Of a stretch of DNA of 64,000 bases, positions 53,018 through 61,023 are shown piece by piece; within the stretch, counting starts at the first letter, position 1, and each line of letters starts with the position of its first letter. Source of the stretch: CAZPHI01 sp964586425. Lineage in GTDB: Bacteria; Bacillota; Clostridia; Lachnospirales; Lachnospiraceae. The stretch spans positions 22,572-86,571 of the forward strand of contig CAZPHI010000003.1 in NCBI GenBank assembly GCA_964586425.1, read 5' to 3'. The notes under the pieces are model-generated. The model was not told the origin of the DNA, made no database searches, and saw nothing but the letters and a program-made list of their open reading frames with translations. Both the position numbers and the translations under genes were made by a program.

Positions 53018-53857
53018 ATGAAAGCAGAGTTAAAGAATGAATTGATTAGAGGATTCCATTCTAAGGCAATATTAGTTACGCTGTTGATTGGATTAGTAAT
53101 ATCAATTACGCAGATTATTACATATGTATTACCCGCAGCCAATCAACTGTTAGATGGATTTTATCAGACAAGTATTAAGAATAGCCCGGCATATGCTACA
53201 GTCTTTAATACGTGGATTGGGCAGAGCAGTTATGTTACACCATATATGAGATTATTCGTGATTATAATGCCGATTTTATCAATGATGGCATATGCGTATA
53301 CATCATATAGTGATCGTAAGAGTGGATATATTAAATCAATATTCATTAGAACAAAAAGAACAGATTACTATATCGCTAAATACATCACAGCATTTCTCAC
53401 AGGTGGAATTGTAACTACTACACCATTAATAATTAATCTTATGATTACGAGTACTATGATACCATCGATTTTGCCTAATCCTATAGCGAATATGCCTAAT
53501 GCAAGAGCTTTGTTTGGAACTTTGTTTCATCAAAAGCCTTATGTGTATATTATGTTATATTTGCTGCTATTTTTCGTGTATGCAGGAACAATGGCAATTG
53601 TAGGTATGGCATTCTCATTCTTTATAGATAATATATTCCTGGTGCTTATAAGTCCGTTTCTATTACATTATCTGATACATACCTTAGTGATAAGCTCACC
53701 TAACGCATTACTTCGAGGTATGTCTCCGCTAACTATACTAGAGGTGGAACAGGGAAGAGTTAATAATGTATGGTCTATGTTAATTATATTCATTGTATTA
53801 GCTATAGGAAGTACTATATTATATTTTTGGCAGGGGGTGAAACAGGATGTCTTCTAA
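53018..53857 (+). CDS. ABC-2-type permease
   Basis: A 279-residue protein with about six membrane helices (near 15-35, 83-98, 127-150, 180-205, 212-235, 250-270). The loop between helices 2 and 3 has SYSDRKSGYIKSIFIRTKR, a cytoplasmic segment typical of ABC-2 permeases. It starts after the island's internal terminator and overlaps the next gene by 11 bases. It probably works with the ATPase at 54443. Confidence 0.75.
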   Translation: MKAELKNELIRGFHSKAILVTLLIGLVISITQIITYVLPAANQLLDGFYQTSIKNSPAYATVFNTWIGQSSYVTPYMRLFVIIMPILSMMAYAYTSYSDRKSGYIKSIFIRTKRTDYYIAKYITAFLTGGIVTTTPLIINLMITSTMIPSILPNPIANMPNARALFGTLFHQKPYVYIMLYLLLFFVYAGTMAIVGMAFSFFIDNIFLVLISPFLLHYLIHTLVISSPNALLRGMSPLTILEVEQGRVNNVWSMLIIFIVLAIGSTILYFWQGVKQDVF

Positions 53858-54425
53858 GAGAATTAAGCGGATACTTCTGATATCTATGGCATTGATACTA
53901 TTAATAGTATGGGGAGTAATGTATGCAGATATTAATCGAAGATATCCACAGGCCGAGCGTATTGACTGTATGCCAGGTGATGAGGTTAGTATGGGCGATT
54001 CGGTATATACACCTCTTAATATTGCTGTATATGATAATAATACGATTGATAATATTAAATCAATAATGAGTGAGAGCTTGGAACAGAGCGTGCATGTATA
54101 TGTAGGGGGATATGATGAATATAAAGTGATACTTGCTAAAACAAGAATACAGTATAACGGAAAAGGTAGTATTAACGTTAATAAAGGATACAGTGGAGTA
54201 TTCAACTGTTATGCCAGTGATATTGGATGGAGTAATGGAAGTATTATATTATCCGAAAAAAGTACACTAAAGCAGGGTGAATCAACAGAAGTATACTTAT
54301 TATCAATAATTCTTCCAAGTATGCTATATGGTTCACTTTGGAATGAATATGACTTGCATAATTGTACCAGTATATTGTCATGGTATCCAAAACATATAGA
54401 GTTGCATTATGATCGTGTAGATTAA
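53847..54425 (+). CDS. Membrane-anchored extracytoplasmic hypothetical protein
   Basis: A 192-residue protein with one N-terminal membrane helix (about 9-26) after a basic start, then a beta-rich outer domain of about 160 residues. I recognise no family. It is translationally coupled to the permease (11-base overlap) and sits 17 bases before the ATPase gene, so it is probably an accessory or immunity-like subunit of the transporter. There is no lipobox. Confidence 0.7.
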   Translation: MSSKRIKRILLISMALILLIVWGVMYADINRRYPQAERIDCMPGDEVSMGDSVYTPLNIAVYDNNTIDNIKSIMSESLEQSVHVYVGGYDEYKVILAKTRIQYNGKGSINVNKGYSGVFNCYASDIGWSNGSIILSEKSTLKQGESTEVYLLSIILPSMLYGSLWNEYDLHNCTSILSWYPKHIELHYDRVD

Positions 54426-54442
54426 TAAAAAGGTGATTAATT

Positions 54443-55090
54443 ATGATTATTAGATTAGAACATGTTCAAAAAGAGATAAGAAAAAATAAGGTGCTTGATG
54501 ATATTAACTTGGAGTTTAAAAGTGGAGCTATATATGGCTTGAAAGGAAAGAATGGTTCAGGAAAAACCATGATGATGAGAGCAATATGTGGATTAATTAA
54601 GTGCAAGGGTGTAATAAGTATTGATGGGGAAGTTCTTGGTAAAGACATATCTTTCCCGAGGAGCATAGGAGCCTTAATTGAGAATCCAGCATTTATAGGC
54701 GCTTATTCAGGAATGAAGAATCTTCAGGTACTTGCAGATATTCAAAAGCGTATAGGAGATAAAGAGATTGCTGAAGTAATTGAAGCGGTGGGACTTGATC
54801 CAAAGGATAACAGAGCGTATAGAAAGTATTCATTGGGAATGAAACAGCGATTGGGAATAGCAGCTGCCATTATGGAAAAACCAGATATAATAATACTTGA
54901 TGAACCTATTAATGCATTGGATCAAAGCGGTGTAGAACAAGTAAGGAAACTCCTTTTTCAATTGAGGGATGAGGGTAAATTAATTATAGTTGCATGTCAT
55001 GATAATGAAGAGCTGAATCTTCTTGCGAGTAATATAATAAGAATAGAGGAAGGTAAAATAATTGGTATAGAGCAGAGAGAAAAAGAGTGA
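54443..55090 (+). CDS. ABC transporter ATP-binding protein
   Basis: A 215-residue ATPase with all motifs: Walker A G35-K-N-G-S-G-K-T, signature YSLGMKQRLGI (about 129-139) and Walker B DIIILDEP (about 149-156) followed by a switch histidine in VACHD. The short length and sequence match the antibiotic/peptide exporter and immunity group (BcrA/LanF-like). It lies between membrane genes of the island and powers one or both permeases. Confidence 0.94.
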   Translation: MIIRLEHVQKEIRKNKVLDDINLEFKSGAIYGLKGKNGSGKTMMMRAICGLIKCKGVISIDGEVLGKDISFPRSIGALIENPAFIGAYSGMKNLQVLADIQKRIGDKEIAEVIEAVGLDPKDNRAYRKYSLGMKQRLGIAAAIMEKPDIIILDEPINALDQSGVEQVRKLLFQLRDEGKLIIVACHDNEELNLLASNIIRIEEGKIIGIEQREKE

Positions 55091-55097
55091 GGCTTTG

Positions 55098-55892
55098 ATG
55101 AAAAAAATAAAACATGTCATATCACCAACGGTTGATATGGTAGCAATGGTAATATATATGTTGATAATATCAGGAAATCAATATGCAAGTATATTAGTAA
55201 CACATATGCAGACAAAAAACACAGTACAATTATGTACTGCAGACATAATCTGTATATCCGTATTTCAGCAAGTTAAATACTGTGATATTATAGCGTCAGG
55301 TTTTATTATTGTATTCACAATTAGACACATCATTAATAATAATTTTATTATTAGAATGAAGAATGGTATTCAATTATGGAGATATCTGTTTAAGAATATT
55401 GTGACTACATCATTAGTATGTGCAATATACAGAATAGTATCACTTCTAGTAATGGGATTAATCTTTGGTGAAACATTAGCAACGAACTGGGACATCAAGG
55501 AGAGCCTGATGTATCATATAACTTATAGCGTAGTGGCTCAGCCAACAAGCGTATGGTTAATTCTTTTGACCGGATTGCTTGTAGCTTTTTTAATTAATAT
55601 ACTAATTGGCACCATAATTATACTAGGATGGGTTATAAGTAACAAATTCATTACTGGATATATAGTGTTGTTAATAATGGTGGCTTTATCTAATCTAAGT
55701 ATAGAAGTTGGTAATGATGTAATAGCTAAACTATTGAATATATTGAGTTGTTTTGCTTATTATAAAAATGATATTCGAGTATTATATAGTGAGGGTATTC
55801 CGTATATGAAATTATTGATGATTCCAATAGCATATATAGTTGTGAATGTAATAATAAGTAATATTGCTATAAAAAATAAGGAATATCTATAA
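55098..55892 (+). CDS. Permease-like membrane protein
   Basis: A 264-residue protein with about six membrane helices and little conservation. ATG 55098 has GAGG 5 bases upstream. It follows the ATPase gene by 7 bases. It may be a second ABC-2 permease half or a partner of the 50260 gene. No function can be assigned from sequence alone. Confidence 0.7.
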   Translation: MKKIKHVISPTVDMVAMVIYMLIISGNQYASILVTHMQTKNTVQLCTADIICISVFQQVKYCDIIASGFIIVFTIRHIINNNFIIRMKNGIQLWRYLFKNIVTTSLVCAIYRIVSLLVMGLIFGETLATNWDIKESLMYHITYSVVAQPTSVWLILLTGLLVAFLINILIGTIIILGWVISNKFITGYIVLLIMVALSNLSIEVGNDVIAKLLNILSCFAYYKNDIRVLYSEGIPYMKLLMIPIAYIVVNVIISNIAIKNKEYL

Positions 55893-55925
55893 AAATGACA
55901 GTTTACGTCACTACATATACATGAT

Positions 55926-55958
55926 ATGCCAGAGCTATTGAAAGCATAGTTCTGGTAT
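55926..55958 (+). terminator. Terminator-like hairpin at the end of the ABC block
   Basis: A 13-bp stem with two G-T pairs (55926-55938 with 55946-55958), followed by TCTATTATA. It shares its outer sequence (ATGCCA...TTCTATTATA) with the hairpin at 52932-52964. Confidence 0.7.
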
Positions 55959-56018
55959 TCTATTATAAAGGAGAGTTAATCTCAGTGTGGACAATAGATT
56001 AGGTGGATTGGAGGATTT

Positions 56019-56909
56019 ATGAGAAAGATAGGTAATAAATTATGTATAGTAACAATAGTGATGCTTATAGGAATGTTGCTTTGTGCCTGTGAACGTAGTT
56101 CAATAGCTGACTTAGAGACCTATAGTTCTACAAGTGAGACAATGTCAATAGGGAGTGAGACCGAAGGGGCAGAAGGGGAAGAAGAGACACAGAATATAAG
56201 CGATAGTAAGTATTATGACATCTCATATTTAGACAATAAGTATAAATCTATTGTAGGAAAATTAATTCCAAAGAATGGAGTATTATCTGGAAGCACCCCT
56301 AATGCTACAATAGATATCTCAATTAATAAAGTTGGATTATATGATAATATGGAGGAAGCTAATCCTGAATTATATAATAGATGGAAATCACAAGACAGTA
56401 AGTTAGCAAAGATGTCTATTGAAAACGGACAGATTATACATGATGAGTATACTAATGGTTATATAATGTATCAAAAAATTATAGAACTAGATATTAATAT
56501 AAAGAATACAACTAAAGAATCAGAAAGCCTGTTGCTAACAAGCCTAGGAATAGCCAATATATCAGATGCTCAGGATGGAGCAAGGAGTCTATCTTCTCAT
56601 TATGTTTGCCATAATACAATGGATAATGTAGGTAAACAGAGCTCAAAAATAGAACTTGCACCTGGTGAAGAACAGCATATAGTCCTATACATAAGAACAA
56701 ACACAGATTTTATAACGAAAATTAGAAGGTACAAGTATGATCATATGACAGATCCAAGAATTGAGGGTGAGCCATTAAAAGATGAGGTTATAACAACTGA
56801 GGAAGCACTAAAGAATGTATATATGTATATAAGCAATGGAAAATCCTATTCTTATACAACTGCATCACTTATTAGATTGGGGATTGAACATTCACAAGTG
56901 GTTGATTAA
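56019..56909 (+). CDS. Hypothetical lipoprotein
   Basis: A 296-residue exported protein with a lipobox ending at C24 (L-C-A-C), a Ser/Glu/Thr-rich linker (about 30-65) and a beta-sandwich-like domain. It has the pattern of small Lachnospiraceae lipoproteins with DUF5067-type immunoglobulin-like folds, but I cannot name the family with confidence. GGAGG lies 5 bases upstream. It is separated from the ABC block by a hairpin and lies upstream of the riboswitch, so it may belong to either unit. Confidence 0.75.
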   Translation: MRKIGNKLCIVTIVMLIGMLLCACERSSIADLETYSSTSETMSIGSETEGAEGEEETQNISDSKYYDISYLDNKYKSIVGKLIPKNGVLSGSTPNATIDISINKVGLYDNMEEANPELYNRWKSQDSKLAKMSIENGQIIHDEYTNGYIMYQKIIELDINIKNTTKESESLLLTSLGIANISDAQDGARSLSSHYVCHNTMDNVGKQSSKIELAPGEEQHIVLYIRTNTDFITKIRRYKYDHMTDPRIEGEPLKDEVITTEEALKNVYMYISNGKSYSYTTASLIRLGIEHSQVVD

Positions 56910-56932
56910 CATATTAAGAAGGAAAAAACTTC

Positions 56933-56961
56933 TTGAAATATGTAGAATAATGTAATAAACT
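56933..56961 (+). promoter_or_regulatory. Promoter of the riboswitch-controlled operon
   Basis: -35 TTGAAA (56933-56938), a 17-bp spacer, and -10 TAAACT (56956-56961), so the transcript would start a few bases before the aptamer. Confidence 0.6.
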
Positions 56962-56981
56962 ACCTTTGGAGTGATAATAAT

Positions 56982-57070
56982 TAAGCAAGGGCAAATCTAT
57001 GGAAACATAAGGACGCAAAGCTAGGAGCCGTACGGATTATAGCTGGATATAATCTAGGCAGTTCGGTTGC
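56982..57070 (+). promoter_or_regulatory. Cyclic di-GMP-I (GEMM) riboswitch aptamer
   Basis: The conserved parts are in order: GCAAGGGCAAATC, a hairpin with a GAAA tetraloop (TATG-GAAA-CATA), GGACGCAAAGC, and a second hairpin ending in TAGGCAGTTCGG before TTGC. This is the class I c-di-GMP aptamer. The closing GCAA (56985-56988) pairs with TTGC (57067-57070), whose last two bases belong to the terminator arm that follows. It controls the 57194 gene and probably 61024. Confidence 0.92.
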
Positions 57071-57115
57071 AATTAAGTGAAGCATGTTAAGATGCTTTAT
57101 TTGATTGCTTTTTTT
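57069..57115 (+). terminator. Expression-platform terminator of the riboswitch
   Basis: A 17-bp stem (57069-57085 with 57092-57108) with a few G-T pairs, a 6-base loop and a run of seven T. It overlaps the 3' edge of the aptamer, as in transcription-terminating riboswitches. The overlap hints that ligand-bound P1 weakens the terminator (on-switch), but the direction is not certain. Confidence 0.85.
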
Positions 57116-57193
57116 ATGCCTTTTTCTAGGTATGTACTTGTATAGTTGTTATTCACAATTACCTAATAGATATACATAGGAAAGAGGAGAGTT

Positions 57194-60100
57194 ATGAAAG
57201 CATTGAAGGAAAGACAGAGGAAAAAGGGTATAGACACAAGACAGAGTATTACAGGGCAAAGGTCAACTAAGCAGAGAATTATAGCATATGTTTTAATAGC
57301 CATTATAATAGCAACGAATGTCTTGTTTCCAGCAGTAAGAAGTAATGCAGCATCCAAAGAAGAACAGGTGACAATGATTAAGCAAGCACGTGATAAAGCA
57401 TCGACCTGGCTTAATGAAACAGAAGTATCTAATTTGGGCGAATGCGATAATTATGATGTTGTTAATAGAGAGCTATACAGAAGATGTCTGGATGAAAGAT
57501 TTTGTGAAAGTAGTAATAAAGATGATCTGAATAAGATGATTGCGAATGGTCTTAATGCTGACGGAGGCATAGGTCTTAATTCGACTTATAGAAGTGATTT
57601 TTTGGATTCTTTGTTAGCATTGTATGCTGTCAATTCATATAGTGATGAGTATACAAAGGATAATGCCAATAAACTGGCAATATATCTAGCTAATAATGCA
57701 GCAGGAGAACCAGATTATGCATTACCATTGGCAATAGGATTGATTGAATATAGAGATGTGTATAAGGATTATAACAACGCAATTATTAATGAAATAATTA
57801 ATAATATAGCGAATGAATCAGAATTGATTGATGGCAATAGCAGTATCAATAAGGCTAGTGTTAATGCAATAATCGATAAGGCAGATAATGATGGTGAAAA
57901 GCTACAGGTAATTATGCAGCTTTATTATTATGAATTGTCAGGAGTAATTAGCGATGAATTAGCATTGGGAGTTAGTCTATCCAATATGCAGTCAAAGGAT
58001 GGCAGTTTTTATACTATGGAAGCTACTGTTATGGCAGTAAGACTTCTTGATAGAATTATTAATAATAATAAACTGTATTGTAATGTAGGTTCAATAGAAC
58101 TGAAACTAAACAGCTATAGCGAATATATTAATGAGAAGAGTACTATAATTGCTGATTATGTGATTAATTACAATGCTAATTATAATAAAGATTTCACAAT
58201 AAAATTAGTTATAGATAATGCAGATAAGACAGTATATGAGACAGAAGAGAATATAACGCTAGAGGAAGATAATACAAAGCTGACAGGTAGTTTTACAGCA
58301 TGGGACTATATTGCAAAACAAGCTGAAACGCTTAATGTTCATTGTTATCTTATGGATGGAGAGGAAGTTAAGACTTTATCAGAGACAGAGATTTATTACA
58401 AAGACAAGTATAGTGAGCAGCTTTGCTTGACGAGCAAAATAAGTAATAACAATACTGCTAATTATGCTAATGAACTTGTGTGGAATGATATAAGTAGTGA
58501 AGATGACAGATATGGATATAGGTTGTATTCATCAGAGGAAGATAGTGAATATGCAACCAGCTCAACCTGGAATGGAAGCGAGATGGTGAAGGTATTAAAT
58601 GTATATCCTAATAGCAGTTCAAAGAATTATCTAAAAGAGTGGATGAATAATACTATATCAGATAGTGAAAGTCCTGCTGGAATGGGAATGTTTGACATTG
58701 ATACACTTTATATAGGTGATTATAACAATAATCCTAATGAGGCATTGATTGATGCTAATGGTAATTATAGATATGATGTAATATTCTTTGGATCATATGA
58801 TTCGAATGCATTTATGGACTTGAACGAAGAATCGTATAATGCAACACTTGCTTATATAAAGAGTGGACGAGGTGTATTGTTTGGACATGATACGGTATGT
58901 CGATATGGATATGAAGCACATCCGTATTTTGCACAGTTTGATACAATGCTTGGAATCAAAGCGACTAATATAACAGAGGCAATCAAACATAGTAGCAGTG
59001 TTGAAGTAGTAAACAATGGTTTCCTGACTTCATACCCATGGAAGCTTACAGGAGTATTGAATATCCCATATACTCATGTGTGGGGACAGTATAGTGGTGG
59101 AACACTTGCTTCTACAGTATGGATGAAACTAGCGGGCAATAATGTCTATGATACAGATGAGGAAACAGGCGGTACAAGTGATGCATATCTAGTTACTAAT
59201 AATCAGTTGGCAATGATACAGACAGGACATAGTAATGGACAGGCAACAGATGATGAGCGAAAGGTTATTGCCAATGTAATGTTTTATCTAAAGCAGTTTA
59301 CAATTAATACGAGCGTTAAGGATGCGGCATTCAAAGATAAAGCAAAGCCAGTAGTAGATGGAGTAGCGGCAGAGATTAGTACTTATGAACCGGGAGAAGA
59401 TGGTAAGTACAGCGTTAACTTAAGTATTGCAGGTCATGATGAAGGAACTAATTATAGTTATTATGTAACTGCAGCGTCTCTTGATAGTAAAAGCAATGCA
59501 ACACATAATTCTAATACTGCTACCGCTAAGGCACAATCGGGTATCAAAGGCTATGCGGTTATAATCAATGATAGTGAGCAACCATATGAATTTGCGGATA
59601 TTACCGAAGGAGTCACTTACTACGAGGATGGTCATGCTCAATATCAGTCTGACAGCATTAATATGGACGATATAAAATATGCACATATATGCGCAGTAGA
59701 TAACGAAGGCAACATAAGTAACGAGGCTATATATAGAATTACAGGCGACAATAGTGATTATTCCAAGGGGAATATAGTAACACAGATAGCTGTTGATAAA
59801 GAAAGCTACAATGCTAATGATAATGTTCAAATTACAGTAGAAGCCAAGGCTGATTTCTATAGATGTGACGCAGTCGGCAAAATCACTATAGAAACCAAGG
59901 AAGGCGATGTTATAGCAGTTGTAAGTGATGACATTTTGTTGGAAGTTATTGCGGGCAAGAAGGAGTTAAGTAAAACTTGTGAATGGAAGCTTTCTGATAT
60001 GTGGCTTAATTCATACAATGCCGTAATACGCTGGTATGACAGCGACGGTAATGAATTATCAAGTGACAGCACAGATATTAATATAGGCGATGGCATACAG

Positions 60101-61015
60101 GTAAAACAGATATTGTCAACTGATAAAGACATATATGATAAAAACGATACAATCATAGTTTTGGATGACATATATAATCTAAGTGAACGTAATAATATAT
60201 ACAATGCAGAGGTTATTATTACTATTGAGAGGGACGAATGCAACATTTATAAAAAGAATATTATATGTGACACAATAATTCCGGGCAGAAAGAAAGCATT
60301 AGCAATTAATGTTCCAGGTAATATTCTATCTGATGGTGAGTACATGGTAAATGCTGTTATAAAATCCAATAATAAAACATACCAGAAAGCATCAAAGACC
60401 ATAACTGTAAGGACAACATATGCAGGAGACTATAGTGGCGAGTTAAAAACCGATAACACGCAGTATACGGTAGGTCAGAAGATACAACTCAATAAAAACA
60501 TAATGTTAAGTAATAAGACAGGTTATGCAGATGAGACAGGTCACAAGATTACGGTTAATACTGGAATAATTAAGCTTGATGATAATGCTGTATATACCAG
60601 TGAAGTAGTTGATGCCCAAAACGAAGTTATTAATATAACATATGGAGAAAATCGAAAAATCAGCGATGTAATGCAAGCAAAGTATGAAACAGGACATTAT
60701 ATGATTACATTAAGTGTTACAGACCAAGATGGCAAGGAATATATGATTGATAATGCCATTATAGATATTAAAGCTGCAAAGCAGCCAGAGATAACAAGGG
60801 ACACAACAACAGATGCAACAATAGATACAACAATAGATACAACGACAGATGTAACAATAGATACGGTTGCAGAAGAAACGGATGCAAGTGAAGTTAATAA
60901 GCAGGTAGACACTAGTGATAGTAATGCTGTTGGAATGTGGATTATTATAGCACTTATGTCATTGGCAATAATGTGTTTGACAGTATTAAACAGAACTGTA
61001 GATGATGAGGAGTAA
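57194..61015 (+). CDS. Large DUF5057-type cell-surface protein
   Basis: A 1273-residue exported protein. A basic start and hydrophobic segment (about 28-47) form the signal; cleavage is likely near AAS at about 53. Residues about 60-310 look like an alpha-helical barrel. Residues about 465-700 match DUF5057, with a glutamine-amidotransferase-like core (VIFFGSYDSN, IKSGRGVLFGHDT). Beta-sandwich repeats follow to 1190, then a Thr/Asp repeat (DTTTDATIDTT-type, about 1199-1230), a membrane helix (about 1247-1265) and an acidic tail. It is therefore anchored by its C-terminus. GAGG lies 6 bases upstream of the ATG. It is controlled by the c-di-GMP riboswitch and followed by another surface gene after 8 bases. 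Confidence 0.85.
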   Translation: MKALKERQRKKGIDTRQSITGQRSTKQRIIAYVLIAIIIATNVLFPAVRSNAASKEEQVTMIKQARDKASTWLNETEVSNLGECDNYDVVNRELYRRCLDERFCESSNKDDLNKMIANGLNADGGIGLNSTYRSDFLDSLLALYAVNSYSDEYTKDNANKLAIYLANNAAGEPDYALPLAIGLIEYRDVYKDYNNAIINEIINNIANESELIDGNSSINKASVNAIIDKADNDGEKLQVIMQLYYYELSGVISDELALGVSLSNMQSKDGSFYTMEATVMAVRLLDRIINNNKLYCNVGSIELKLNSYSEYINEKSTIIADYVINYNANYNKDFTIKLVIDNADKTVYETEENITLEEDNTKLTGSFTAWDYIAKQAETLNVHCYLMDGEEVKTLSETEIYYKDKYSEQLCLTSKISNNNTANYANELVWNDISSEDDRYGYRLYSSEEDSEYATSSTWNGSEMVKVLNVYPNSSSKNYLKEWMNNTISDSESPAGMGMFDIDTLYIGDYNNNPNEALIDANGNYRYDVIFFGSYDSNAFMDLNEESYNATLAYIKSGRGVLFGHDTVCRYGYEAHPYFAQFDTMLGIKATNITEAIKHSSSVEVVNNGFLTSYPWKLTGVLNIPYTHVWGQYSGGTLASTVWMKLAGNNVYDTDEETGGTSDAYLVTNNQLAMIQTGHSNGQATDDERKVIANVMFYLKQFTINTSVKDAAFKDKAKPVVDGVAAEISTYEPGEDGKYSVNLSIAGHDEGTNYSYYVTAASLDSKSNATHNSNTATAKAQSGIKGYAVIINDSEQPYEFADITEGVTYYEDGHAQYQSDSINMDDIKYAHICAVDNEGNISNEAIYRITGDNSDYSKGNIVTQIAVDKESYNANDNVQITVEAKADFYRCDAVGKITIETKEGDVIAVVSDDILLEVIAGKKELSKTCEWKLSDMWLNSYNAVIRWYDSDGNELSSDSTDINIGDGIQVKQILSTDKDIYDKNDTIIVLDDIYNLSERNNIYNAEVIITIERDECNIYKKNIICDTIIPGRKKALAINVPGNILSDGEYMVNAVIKSNNKTYQKASKTITVRTTYAGDYSGELKTDNTQYTVGQKIQLNKNIMLSNKTGYADETGHKITVNTGIIKLDDNAVYTSEVVDAQNEVINITYGENRKISDVMQAKYETGHYMITLSVTDQDGKEYMIDNAIIDIKAAKQPEITRDTTTDATIDTTIDTTTDVTIDTVAEETDASEVNKQVDTSDSNAVGMWIIIALMSLAIMCLTVLNRTVDDEE

Positions 61016-61023
61016 GGGATACA

